64,000 nucleotides of DNA from Dermanyssus gallinae (taxonomy: Eukaryota > Arthropoda > Arachnida > Mesostigmata > Dermanyssidae). A program made the translations under genes and the position numbers. Below the pieces are notes generated by a model. That model had not been told where the DNA came from. It saw nothing but the letters and a program-made list of their open reading frames with translations, and did no database searches. Location: contig QVRM01002447.1 in the NCBI GenBank assembly GCA_003439945.1, positions 62,001 through 126,000 on the forward strand. The letters run 5' to 3'. Shown here piece after piece: positions 22,267 through 33,139 of this stretch (positions are counted from its first letter, which is position 1; every line of letters begins with the position of its first letter).

Positions 22267-22841
22267 CCTCCTTTTCTGCCTCGGCGGGCTCGACGCAGGC
22301 CGCCCAGCGTGCTAAGAAGAAAGTCCTTCTGTTTGATGACGGGTCTGTCAAAAAGATCCGGGTACATCTTCGCGGACAGCTATCCAAACACAGCCGGATC
22401 ACTGTCTTGAACCTGCAGGGCAAAACTGGCCTGCAAATTCTGGAGGAGGTGAGGAAGAAGATGGAGAAGGACCCCGGCACGCACTACAGGCTCTTCTTCC
22501 ACCCTGGACCAGGAGACTGCCTGCAGCTCGAGAAGGATGAGCTCCTCTCCGGGACCGGGGACTTTGTCGCCTGGCTGTCGGCGACCTCCCCAGGATCCCA
22601 GCTGACCGTGTACTCCATGCCGCTGCTCCACCCGGAGTGCAAAGCGGCCAACAACGTGCTTCAAATCCTGGCTGAGTCAGGGCCGATGACCTTCCAGCCG
22701 CTGACCAGGATCCAGCAACCCATGCTGATCAGAGCGGTGACGGTGTACGACGACGAGCTGGCTGCCACCGTGGCAAACGTGGCAGCTCGCAACATAGCCA
22801 CTTTTTTGGGGGAACGCCTTCTCAAGAAGACGCCACTATAG
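22267..22841 (+). pseudogene. LINE ORF1 domain, possibly SGNH-like
   Basis: The 191 codons here continue the element X frame after the fusion. The segment KVLLFDDGSVKKIRVHLRGQ, then FFHPGPGDCLQL about 65 residues later and YSMPLLHPECKAAN after that, have the spacing of the blocks in SGNH-type esterase-like ORF1 domains known from some LINEs. The canonical GDS and GxND residues are not evident, so the match is tentative. It stops at TAG 22839-22841. Confidence 0.35.
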
Positions 22842-24500
22842 GCTGTGAAGGGCGCACCGAAGAAGGGAGAGAAGCCCGGCAAGATGGACACGGCCTCCCA
22901 AGTCCCTCCGGAACTTCCGCGACTGTGTCACCTCATGGCCCAGGCGCTGAAAGAGTTCGAGGAGATCAAGGCGAAGCACCAACGCCAACCCGCGGGAGAC
23001 CAGAGCCTCGGCGGGCGCCAGAAACAGAAACAGGGCTTCAATGTCGGAGGGAGAACGGGGCGTCGCTTCGGAAGCGGCCTCCGTCGCCCCCACTAAACTG
23101 TTGTCAGTGGAATTGCGAGGGTTTCGCTTCAGTGATGAGTTGCATTCCCGCAGCTGATCTGGCTGCGTTCGACTTGATCCTTCTTACTGAAACTTTCGCC
23201 ACGAAACGTTTCTATGTTGAAGGTTTCTATGCTCATCACTGTCTCGCAGCGAAGCCCTCCCGTGGTCGGCCAATTGGATTTGCTGGACAAGATCAGCCGA
23301 GGGTTAGCCTGCGTCTCCGACGACCGCCCGGTGCTCCTCGCCGGCGACCTCAACTACAGGCTTGACGAGCCTTCACTGTCTTCTCGTACGGAGGCAGTGT
23401 TGGGGGCATTCCAAGAGTATGCGCTCTGGATTTGCTCAGACCGGTCCCTTCCCACCTACTACTCCGACTCCCGAGGCCCCTAAGATAACCCACGGCGACC
23501 AGGCAGCTCCACCATTGATGTCTTCGCATTCAGTGGTGCCAGCTCTGATATCGTCTTCAGAGGTTGGCCAACGGGCTCGGCAATGATGGGACTCAGGAAA
23601 CACATCCCCGTCGCAGTCGCTCTGGCTGTCAATCCCGACGCTCTGGGCGCCAGGAAACAGGGCGTGTCTAAGGCCATCAACATTGGGCTACTCCGGGAAA
23701 AACTTTTGCGATTCGATCCTGCAGTTCTGGTGGATCTCGAGGTGGACGGCCTCTCCGCCGTTCTTACCAGCCTTATCATCGATGCAGCTCTTCCCCATGG
23801 AGTCTGTTCGCGCAAATCACCGCCCTGGTTTGAGAGAGACTGCTATCAAGCAAGGCATTACCTAATGCAGCTTCTGATGGCGTCTAGAGCATGCAACGTG
23901 ATGAAGAACGCCGGAACGCAGCGCGTTCCGGCGAGACTACCGTCTCCTGCTGCAGATAAAGAAGGTGGCCTTCGCCGAACTACAGGAGCAACGACTGGTC
24001 CTACAGGCACAGGAGACTCCGTATTTCTACCTGAAGGGGCCGTTCAAGTTCACGAGCTGTCCCATCGCGCCCGTGAAGCTTCGATCCTACTTCGAGCGTA
24101 TGTTCACGAGTGCTTCCACCATCCCGGACTCCATCCCCGCTACAACTCTTCCCGCAACGGCCTGGGAACAAGAGTTTGCGCGGTCTCTTGAGTCATCGTT
24201 CTCTGAGGACGAGGTCTCCAGCGCCATTCAGCATCTCAAGAACAACAAGGCGTTTGGCGCTGACGTGAGAAACGAGCACCTAAAGGTGGCCACCTCGCTG
24301 ATCCCCCTCTGGACAAACCTCGTCAACAAATGCCTATCCCAAGGACGCATCCCGGAAACATGGAGGGAGTGCATTTTGAAGGTGATCCCCAAGGCTAAAG
24401 GCGACCTTCTTCTTGAGTCATCATGGAGAGGGATAGCAAAGAAAAGCTGTGTGTACAAGCTGTTGTTGTCTCTGCTGTACAAGCGACTGCGGCGTGAATT
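22842..24500 (+). pseudogene. APE-type LINE ORF2, family W, plus strand
   Basis: An endonuclease starts near 23095 (NCCQWNCEGF, then LILLTETFATKRFY). It loses frame and resumes with PVLLAGDLNYRLDEPS at 23330. Reverse transcriptase parts appear from 23965 on: KNNKAFGADVRNEHLKVATS, WRECILKVIPKAKGDLL and SWRGIAKKSCVYKLL. All match, in order, the minus-strand element at 26858-29495, so both belong to one family. The sequence fuses to a Tc1 transposase at about 24500, before the catalytic YADD box, so it cannot be active. Confidence 0.7.
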
Positions 24501-24504
24501 TCCG

Positions 24505-25060
24505 CATAGATACCAAACTTGGGATAACGAGTGGAAAAACATCGTCTTCTCGGATGAAAAGAAATTTAATCTTGATGGCCCTGACGGCTGTCAGTACTTT
24601 GTTCTGGTGGTTCTCGTGTGGCCGGTGGTGGTTCTGTGAAATATTGGAGCGCGTTTGGATATAATGGGAAGTCTGATCCAGTCGCGATTGTGGGCCGAAA
24701 CAATTCCGAAAAGTACCGTCTGTTCCCAGTTAGAAGCCCATTTCTGAAGAATTGGGGTACCTGACGCAGTTTTTCAACAAGACAACGTCATACCTCGGCT
24801 TTTTCATACCTCGGCTAGCACTATAGCCGTTTTTAAAGAACAAGGAGTGCCACTTTTTGACTGACCGGCATTGAGTCCAGACCTGAATCCCATTGAAAAT
24901 CTTTGGGGACATTTGGTGAAGAAGATTTACGCAAATGGTCGACAATATGATAATTTGTCGGACCTCAAAGAAGCTGTCCAGCAAGCATAGACCGATATTC
25001 CACTTTCGCACTTACAACAGCTCATTAACCGATCGCAACGAAATTAACACCCTACTTGTG
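24505..25060 (+). pseudogene. Tc1-type transposase relic
   Basis: From HRYQTWDNEWKNIVFSDEKK (first catalytic Asp in the FSDEK motif, about 24550) the sequence continues with a frame change through GSVKYWSAFGYNG and FQQDN (second Asp, near 24775). It ends with SPDLNPIENLWGHLVKKIYA (third Asp, near 24880) and LKEAV. These are the three DDE-type motifs of Tc1-like transposases in order. Stops and shifts inactivate it. Only the C-terminal two thirds are present. Confidence 0.8.
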
Positions 25061-25189
25061 GTTCGTCATGTACATCATGCCCTTAAAATGTTAATCAAGT
25101 AATTTAAATAAATCAAGCCGAAATTATCACCAAAAAACATGACTTGCTATTTTTTTGCAACGCACTTTATGACAGGAACTATATCTTCG

Positions 25190-25620
25190 CAAGAATCGGA
25201 TCGAACACATCAGAGTTCTACATATTAAATAAAGGACTTCGACAGAGGCGCCCTTACTTGGTATCACTGTTTTTGCTGTAATGAGGAGGTAGCCCTCAGG
25301 CATATGAACTAAAGTTGTAGATTGCACTAGAGATGATGGATCTGTATCTCTCCAACGGTGTGTCCTGTTGTCTGCAGACAACATGGTGATTTTAACGGAT
25401 GATGTTGACCAAATGCAAAAAAATGTTAACAATATGCGGAGAAACGGCGGAAAAGCTTGGCCCATGGTTTAACGAATTAATATGTGCAAATAAAATATTT
25501 TCCGGAGATATCAGGTAGATGCCGCTAAAAATACAAGCGAAAAAATAATAATGTTAAACGCATACAAATACTAATGTAAAAACGCATACAATTACTTGGG
25601 ACTTATAATAGAAAACACGC
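25190..25620 (+). pseudogene. Decayed LINE reverse transcriptase
   Basis: In shifting plus-strand frames I read KGLRQRRPYL (RT motif before the catalytic box), LSADNMVILTDDVDQMQ (catalytic YADD changed to SADN) and NAYNYLGLIIENT (the YLG motif). This order is that of LINE reverse transcriptases. The clade is uncertain and the copy is dead. Confidence 0.6.
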
Positions 25621-26394
25621 CAGATATTTGAAAAGCTGACACATGTGCAGCACAGTTTATCGAGGGAGAGTTCGGAGTCTCCAGCTTTTGGGCAAGGAAA
25701 ACATAAGCAAAGATATCGTACGTAAACCGTCTAAAAAGTATAGCTGCAGGTTACCAACTTGACTGTTCTATGAATCTAGGTAACAGTTTGTAAAATGTAA
25801 ATATTGTGACTTGTCCCCCTTTGACAAAATAAAGGTGCATTTGATTGATTTAATTGATTGATAACAAAACTGAGCGACCTGCTTACAGCAAAACTGACTG
25901 AGAGAGAAAAGAAAAGTGTCTTGGACACGTATGTAAGCGCAATACGATGACTTTAAAGAACACGGCATGGTGACAATATATATATATATATACAAGAGAG
26001 AAGAAAACTGACAAAACAACCGAGGAAAGATAGAGAGGGGTTATGCAAAGAAAGACATCCTTGCAATTGTTTCCAGGCAACAAAACAAATAAATACGCTT
26101 TATATTATATACTCGAATTTGTAAGCTTCAGGGCTGTTCGCTGACTGCAGGGCCGGCATGCTAAACAACGGCGACGATTGGTGGCCAGATTCTCGGAAAT
26201 TGAAAGCATTCTGTTACAGACATTTCCGCCCCCTTCTTCCATTGAAAAAATGATTTTTCGTCGAGTTGTACTAGACCCCAAAGTTTGTTAGACGAATTCT
26301 GGGAGACCCAGTATATATATATATATAAAACTCAAATGGTTCCCGTTTGTTAAGACATCCTATATATACATACATACATTTTTACGCTCAATAT

Positions 26395-26585
26395 AAACTT
26401 TTCGGGCTGGCCCTCAGCCAGCATTTAACAACGTCCACGGGTGCAATCGGATTGCTTTGTAAGACGGACCCCATAAATACAGATGTGCAACGGTGGGGAT
26501 CGAACCCGTGCACCTATCTAGTGTCTTCCCCCGGTCGCGAGGCGCACGTGAATGCACCACGATACCGAGCTCGACTTGCCACGCA
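26395..26585 (-). mobile_element. tRNA-derived SINE, family 1, copy 2
   Basis: On the minus strand the tRNA-like head (GGTATCGTGGTGCATTCACG, then CGCCTCGCGACCGGGGG) is followed by the B box GGGTTCGATCCCC near 26500. The family body ends in GGCTGAGGGCCAGCCCGAAA. The two Pol III promoter boxes are spaced as in tRNA-derived SINEs. Confidence 0.85.
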
Positions 26586-26857
26586 CTTGTTTCATGCGAT
26601 GTGTGGCATCTGACGCCGTCCGGTTAGAACCAGATGTCTCTGATGTTCAAACCGTTCAATTGAAGAACAAAAACATTTCATATTTATTCACTCAGGTTGA
26701 GTAGCGATTATAACCACAAATACATCACTTTAGCAACTATAAGGACAGTGAGTCAAGACTATCACCGGGTGATCTGCATTTGTATGGATACATACACATA
26801 CACCTATACATATATACACACATATATATACATATACATACATATAAAATATATAAG

Positions 26858-29495
26858 CTACAAGGCCCCACAATGACGGGCTAATTCATTTAAAGATTGC
26901 ACAAGATTGCATTTTGCGGCATGGTATCTTCGGCAGAGTTTACCGCAGCGGCGGCATACACAAGTCCCACACGGTTCACGGAATTCAGAGCGTTGACATA
27001 AAATGTGATGAAAGCCGTGTACTGCAAATCGTGTTATCACGTGCCTGTTACTACGTTCTGGCCCCTTCCACTCCGCATTTCTCATCGCTCCGGTATTCAA
27101 GAATTCCAGGTCGAGTTCGGAAAATTTCGCCTCCCATTTTCTAATGCAGTCGTTAAAGGCTGCGGTTTGCGGAAGGTTATAACGGCGCCTTAGGTCTTCT
27201 ATAAAAAGTGGACAGTCTGCTAATAGGAAGACGAGGCGGTTGCGCGTTGACGTATGGAGTCCCAGAGTCCGTTTCAGGAAAGCTGCTTTTATCTAATTCA
27301 GCTGGTCGAGGTTTCTGGGAGTCAGGTGTGCCCATATTAACTCCACTCCATATGAAGCCACGGGGGCGATCTTCAGGTCGAAGAGGCGAATGGCTGTGAC
27401 GAGGGACAGGCGGTGCGGGCTTCTGATAGAAGATGCCGCAATAAGGGCTTTCCTGCATCTCTCCATAATATGCACCCTACCCCATTCGACGGCATAATTA
27501 GTCCCAGATAAGGGAACTTATTGACGTAGGCGCAAGAAAAGCTACCGATATGAAGAGAGTCGTCACGTGCGACCCTGCCCCCTCTACAGAACTTACGAAG
27601 ATTAATTGTTAACCCCAACTCTGTAACGGCTGTGTTGAGCCTGGCCAGCGCCTGTTGGGCCTGGAAACGGCTACTTCCATAGATGGCTAAATCGTCTGCG
27701 TATAATAAAACTTTAACGAGATCTCTACAACCCCGAATTTGTTTTGGCAGGTCCTTCAAGGGGGCAGGAAAGAGAAGTGGACTCAAATTGTCCCCCTGGG
27801 CAAACCCGGTTGTTTGCGAAAACGCCGACAGTTCCGACACTCCATCGTCGATTGTCACCCGGTTTTCCTGTAGGACCTCTCTTATGAGGTTCAGCATCTT
27901 CGAGGGAACGCCGACTCCTGCCAGAATGTTGAGCACACGATCGCGTGGAGCGGAGTCAAAGGCGGCTTTGAAGTCGACGAATACCGCGTACAGAGACTGC
28001 CCTGGCCGGGAGAGGGTTTCTTTGACGTCATCCAGGATAATTCTGCACGCTGTTTGCGTGGAACGTCTCTTCCGAAATCCATGTTGTTCTTCAGGAATAA
28101 CGTTCGTGGCCTTCAAGAAGGCGCTTAGTCTTTTCGTGATCAAGCACGACAGCAGCTTATAGCACACGCTCTTCTTTGCAATGCCTCTCCAGGCCGAGGG
28201 GTGGGTAAGGTCACCTTTGCCTTTCGGGATCACCAATAGAGTCGCATTTCTCCATTGTGTTGGGAGAAGCCCCGTCTTGAGGCATTCGTTGAACAATGCT
28301 GTCCAACACGGAGCGAGCACAAGCGAGCTTCTAAGGTGCTCATTCCGAACGCCGTCCGGCCCCGATGCTTTGTTGTTGCACAGCCCTCGCCGCAACGTCC
28401 AGATTACGGGTCCGAGGCACTCGTCTGGGGGCTCTTGACGTGTCGTTATGTACCTTGAAATCTAGCGCAGTTGGGATATGTGCTCGAATAAGGCCGCCTT
28501 CACTCAACGAATTCCTTTCTCCAATATAGTTTACTCTCTCCTCGCTTAAGCTAACCGCAAATAAATCGATGACCGAGCTCCCCTAATGGTTGAGGAAGGT
28601 CGGACAAGAGGCTGGGGTAACTATCCAGCAACCATAGTCAGCTAGAGTATCACGTAAGGCTGTCGTGCGACTGGAGGAGGGACAATCGAGACGAGCGTTG
28701 AAATCTCCCGCGACGATCAGAGGGGCAGCAGACGGAAGCGTGGCTTGAATGCCGCCGACCAACTTTTCAACGAGTGCGAGGGTAGGTTCCGAGTCCGCAG
28801 GCCTTATGAGTCGAAAGCGGGAGCCTGTTAGAGCCACGAGGTTGTTTCCGACAAGGCAGGGGGTGAGGTCCCCCACTCTATGGTTGTACAGCACGGACAC
28901 TCCACCGCTGGGTCGTCCGGGGCCAGCACTCTTTTAAGCCATGCAGTGGACGGCGTAGAAACCTGGGTAATCAAAAGGCGCGGTCGCCCACGTCTCCGTC
29001 AGGACCAGAATATCCACAGCATCCAGAGCCGACGGTGCGAGCAGCGCTACGGTTGCAGCGCCCTTGCAATTCCACTGTACTATCTTTAGCGACGTCCACG
29101 GCTCCTGCTCCGACCCCTGCTCCGACCCCTGCTCCGGTGACGGCCGGTGGGTTCTCTCCGATTGTTGGAGACGCTGCGTCTGGTAGCGGGTTGCTGGGAT
29201 ACAGCCGCTAGGGCTTGGCTTAGGAAGTCCAGGATTGTCGGAGATGCCGGAAGCTGGTACCAATTCTTCGGGCCTGACCGATCGGTCCCGACGCCCGGCC
29301 CGGTGCGGCGCGGGTTGATCAATCCCGGTGTTTCTTGAAGATGGGCACGACCGGCAAACCTGACCTTGCTGTTGGACCTGGCATCCTTCACCGGGGGGCG
29401 GGGCCCTGACTCTCGTTGCACTGAGACGTCGCTCTCGATACCGGATTCGGTTGGGGCGCGGATGTCCAGTTTTCTTTTTTCGGCTTCCGGCAATG
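26858..29495 (-). pseudogene. APE-type LINE, family W, minus strand
   Basis: On the minus strand: a Pro/Arg-rich ORF1 tail, then endonuclease (IVQWNCKGAATV, DILVLTETWATAPFDYPGFY near 28950-29090, VAGDFNARLD near 28690). Reverse transcriptase (28395-27373) follows with NNKASGPDGVRNEHL, SAWRGIAKKSVCYKLL, HGFRKRRSTQTA, VFVDFKAAFDSA (motif A), GFAQGDNLSPLLF, LLYADDLAIYG (catalytic YADD) and YLGLIM. A final Cys/His cluster CVCRRCGKLCRRYHAAKC lies near 26950. The RT core is one open frame of 340 codons, but breaks occur at 28900-28940, 28400-28580 and after 27373. The related plus-strand copy lies at 22842-24500. Confidence 0.85.
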
Positions 29496-29828
29496 TTATA
29501 TGCGATCGTTTTGGCGATTTCCCCCTTGTACGAATATCGGCCGCTCTCGACCACTTGTCGTTAGGAAGAACAAAAACTGGGTTATCATGGTCCGATACCG
29601 CTTAGCATTTAATGAAACGGCTTTCTCGGCAGGGTCGTCAAGAAAGACTGGGCCAATGATTCCAGCCCGAAATCCACACCAATAAGTAACAGGTTTGCAT
29701 TTTCGTCTTATGGAGTTCATATGTGTTTTTGTTACTTTCGCTAAGATTATTTTGTTGCCAAACTTACCGTTCACTTTTTGTTGTTGAATTGTAATAAAAA
29801 TGCGTTGTACTACATACGCCCCACCCAA
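29496..29828 (-). pseudogene. Mariner-superfamily DDE transposase fragment
   Basis: The 110-codon minus-strand frame contains PVTYWCGFRAGIIGPVFLDD followed by VSLNAKRYRTMITQFLF. This is the VTVWC...GIIGP.FF...NGERY..ML..FL segment between the first and second catalytic residues of arthropod mariner-superfamily transposases. Neither end of the protein is present. It abuts the 5' end of the minus-strand LINE. Confidence 0.7.
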
Positions 29829-30315
29829 TTAAAAAATTGCAAAAGAAACGAATGCCAGCACTCCTGACAACGGCAAATGTTTAGATACAGTGTGTTTTAG
29901 ACACTGCCTTACTAACATTGCCATTGCAACTATCTTTACTGGAGCCCACAGACCCTACGTTTGAGGAGGTAACGCTCCCGAGTTGAGGAATTGCAGCACT
30001 CTACAAAAGCCCAATTTCTTCTAACGATTACATTAATAATTAAAAATGTGTCTGACAAAATTAATCTTGAAAATAAATCCCATTATGAAAGGTTGACATT
30101 CGTCTCGGATACGTACTCACTATTGCAACAGATACTGAGCTGGCATTCTTGCAGTTTGAAGTTCATCCTTCACGAAGGACGTGTGTTCTACGCTGGATTT
30201 TACCATCAAGTATTGGAAAAAATGGAACCTCCCATCTAAGAATTTTAGGCAACATTCTTTGACCTCGGTCTCATTTGCAGCCTCGGTCTATATTACAAGG
30301 GACTAACATATAATT
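29829..30315. other. AT-rich spacer, nothing recognised
   Basis: There is no coding motif here. It lies between the DDE fragment and the RLE-type frame. Confidence 0.3.
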
Positions 30316-31362
30316 TTGAAAATCAATGTGCGCCTAGGAAACAACGCATGGGCCCAAGCTACGCTGCCAATCGGCGCGGGTGGCCTCGGTGTCCGTACAA
30401 CTAAAGATCTGGCCTTATCGTGCTACGTGGGCTCGATCACAGATTTTAAACATCTAATTGTTTCCATAGGCCAAGAAGGTACATCGGAGGTGATCGAACG
30501 GGCTTCACGTACGAGCCTGGACGAATTTGAATCGCGGTGGGAGGCTCTACCGGTTTCCCCAACGCAAGAGTCTCTCGACCGCATTGTCGTAGAGCGAAAA
30601 CAGGCCTATCTCCTGTCTCAGGCGCAAACCACGGCTGACAAGGCTAGACTACGAGCTTGCTTCGATCCGATGAGTGGCAAGTGGCTTCAGGCCCTCCCCT
30701 CGCCGCAACTAGGTACGATGCTGGACAATAACGCACTCCGCATCGTGTCTGGTCTGCGGCTGGGGGAGTCGGTCTGTGCCGCTCATCTTTGCAACCGGTG
30801 TCGGTTCCCCGTAACAACAACAGGGGTACACGCTCTATCGTGCCGATACAGCGCCGGCCGCCACCCACGACACTATGCAATAAACGACGTCGTCTGTCGT
30901 GCACTGCATAGTGCACAGGTGCCGGCTGTGAAAGAGCCACTAGGTCTCAGCGCCAATAGTGGGTTACGACCGGACGGCAAAACTCTAACCCCTTGGGAAA
31001 GAGGTCGTCTACTTGTATGGGACGTTACCGTGTCGTGTACATTGGCCCGGAGCTACGTCGCTCGAACAAGCCAGAAAGCTGGTGCTTCTGCTTGTCTTGC
31101 GGCGGACCGCAAGTTAGCGAAATACAGAGAAATCAATCCGCAGTTTATCGTCCAGCCAATTGCCATTGAAACTTACGGACCCATGGGTGAAGAAACGTCA
31201 AAATTTTTCAAGGAACTTGGAAAACGACTGACCGCAGTCACAAGGGATCCTCGTTCTGGAGAGTTCCTACTGCAGCGAGTATCGATCGAGCTTCAGCGGG
31301 AAAATGCGGCGTCAGTCGAAGGGTCCCTTCCCTCCGCCGAAGGGTTCCCTGAGATCCCGTAG
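30316..31362 (+). CDS. C-terminal part of an RLE-type LINE protein, open frame
   Basis: A 348-codon open frame starts with an RT-thumb-like segment (LPIGAGGLGVRTTKDLALSC). It has a Cys/His cluster CNRCRFPVTTTGVHALSC (about residues 158-175) and then GLRPDGKTLTPWERGRLLVWDV. The R-PD-X(15)-D arrangement resembles the (K/R)PD-X12-14-(D/E) signature of restriction-like endonucleases in R2-type LINEs. VQPIAIETYGPMGEETSKFF follows. There is no RT catalytic box upstream, so this is a 5'-truncated element. The frame is unusually intact for a fragment. A host gene seems unlikely because a second degraded piece lies at 39920-40102. Confidence 0.6.
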   Translation: MKINVRLGNNAWAQATLPIGAGGLGVRTTKDLALSCYVGSITDFKHLIVSIGQEGTSEVIERASRTSLDEFESRWEALPVSPTQESLDRIVVERKQAYLLSQAQTTADKARLRACFDPMSGKWLQALPSPQLGTMLDNNALRIVSGLRLGESVCAAHLCNRCRFPVTTTGVHALSCRYSAGRHPRHYAINDVVCRALHSAQVPAVKEPLGLSANSGLRPDGKTLTPWERGRLLVWDVTVSCTLARSYVARTSQKAGASACLAADRKLAKYREINPQFIVQPIAIETYGPMGEETSKFFKELGKRLTAVTRDPRSGEFLLQRVSIELQRENAASVEGSLPSAEGFPEIP

Positions 31363-32350
31363 GAATAGAGATGTTCCTCATACTATGTTGATTAAATAAA
31401 ACATCTGTAATTGTAAACATGCAAATTTAGAACATCTATTTTCATTAGAAGTTGCGCAAACGTTTCATATGGATGACATCATCAGCGATGCATCATATTT
31501 CTGTGGCGCAGTACAAACATGTAACGTATTACCGTACGAAATACTTAACTCACGCTGCATCACAATAAAATATCGATAAATATAAAAAAAAACAATGAGA
31601 GCCTAAAAGTCCCTCTAGACACACACACAACTTCTTTAACAACACGAACTTCAAACCAACTTTGCGTACTGTCGGGCTGTGCAAGTGGACCACTGAGCAC
31701 CTAATAGCGACACTTCAAAGCCAGCCAAAGAAATGGTTCCCCGATTGAGCGTGAAATAGATTTAGACCTTGTTTTTGTGTACGTATTCAAAAGTAATCTC
31801 AATTGGCAAAACGGCACAGCCACTTAAATACATTTTACGTGAACTGAAGGCTTTGTTTCACTGACGCTATTTTGTAGTGTTTAGATGAACAAATTCAGCC
31901 GTCCATAGCGACTGCTTTATTTTTCTTAGTGTGTGGCTATCACAGTCACATAAATGTGCAGATACCGAGGGGCTTACCGCAAGCAAGCCATACTCTAGAA
32001 TTCGAGGAAAAATTGCTCCTTGGAGCACATATGTGACTTCATTTTATCGTATTCGAAAAATGGCACGGTACTGATCTACATTATGGATATCCGCTTTTTT
32101 CAGGAGCCGTTCCTTGGCTATATAACGCAACCTTGCAGCACACCCACCATTTGCGTTTTTGCTGTTTGGTCTACTTTAAAGCCAAAGATAAGAAGGCGTG
32201 GTTGCGCGAACTAAGATGCAAATTGCGAACAAAGATGCACGACAACATTACATTTCCCCTATGTCTCGAACTTGAAGAATTGTAATTTCTAGCAAGGATA
32301 GCGCACTACGACTTGTTGCAGCGTAGTACATCGGAGAATATCTTCTCTGT
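31363..32350. other. Intergenic, nothing recognised
   Basis: AT-rich sequence between the LINE fragment and the downstream end of NOP58, with no motif seen on either strand. Confidence 0.3.
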
Positions 32351-32585
32351 TTGACCACATGTGCTTTAGATACGTTCACGCAAAGCACCTAGTTTATTAG
32401 TGTGACGGTTGCTGCAGGGTCTGTTTTCGATACCTGCAACGATTTACCGCGATGCCGGTAGGATGTCAGATCAATGTACTTTATGGCACATGAAACAAGT
32501 TGATCGACGCCACTATATATAATCAAAATTTGCTGGAGCGTTTCTAGTTATCGTACAGTAGGGCACGTCTTGAGAGTCATTGCAC
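32350..32585 (+). repeat. Dispersed repeat, copy 1
   Basis: The block with CGATACCTGCAACGAT and CGCGATGCCGGTAGGATGTC is repeated at 34555-34845 with about 85-90 percent identity in its core. The two copies are in the same orientation and bracket the last exon of NOP58. Confidence 0.75.
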
Positions 32586-32586
32586 G

Positions 32587-32629
<43 letters not shown>

Positions 32630-32950
32630 ATATTTTTTATGATTGATATTACATCATTCAAGCCTACAATATTAGATATTCATATACCCTGAATATTATT
32701 ATTATTATTATTCGATTCCGAATGGAAATTAGATAACATATTATATTTATTTATTGCTTCCGTGAAGCCAACAACGACAATCGTTTTCAATGTAACACTG
32801 CGCTTTATAGCAAGTACTCTGGGGGTCACAGGGTTGAGATGAGCACGAGGAAGCTGTGACCACAATGAAGCGAGTCAACAAAAAAGCGGGCAAACGAAAA
32901 AGGGCTCAAAGAAAACCCCGTCTATGTTCGACAGACAGTGTTTAATGTAT

Positions 32951-32956
32951 ATTTAT
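32951..32956 (-). terminator. Poly(A) signal of NOP58
   Basis: AATAAA on the minus strand, about 185 bases beyond the NOP58 stop at 33140-33142. Confidence 0.6.
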
Positions 32957-33139
32957 TGCAAACGAAGAAGCCAATTACAATGCCAAAAATGTATACATCG
33001 AACTGCGTGTTCACTTGCTGTGCGTTCACGCAACTCCCCGCTAACCCGTGTGTACATCCCTTGTCGTCTACACCTATGAAGGTCCTTGAGATCTTCTACA
33101 CCAAAGCAGAGCGATACACAGACCAAATAGGGGCGAGCT

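Noticed and set aside
30316..31362. Host single-exon gene
   Set aside because: RT-thumb-like start, zinc cluster plus RPD...D motif, and a second broken copy at 39920-40102 point to a retrotransposon.
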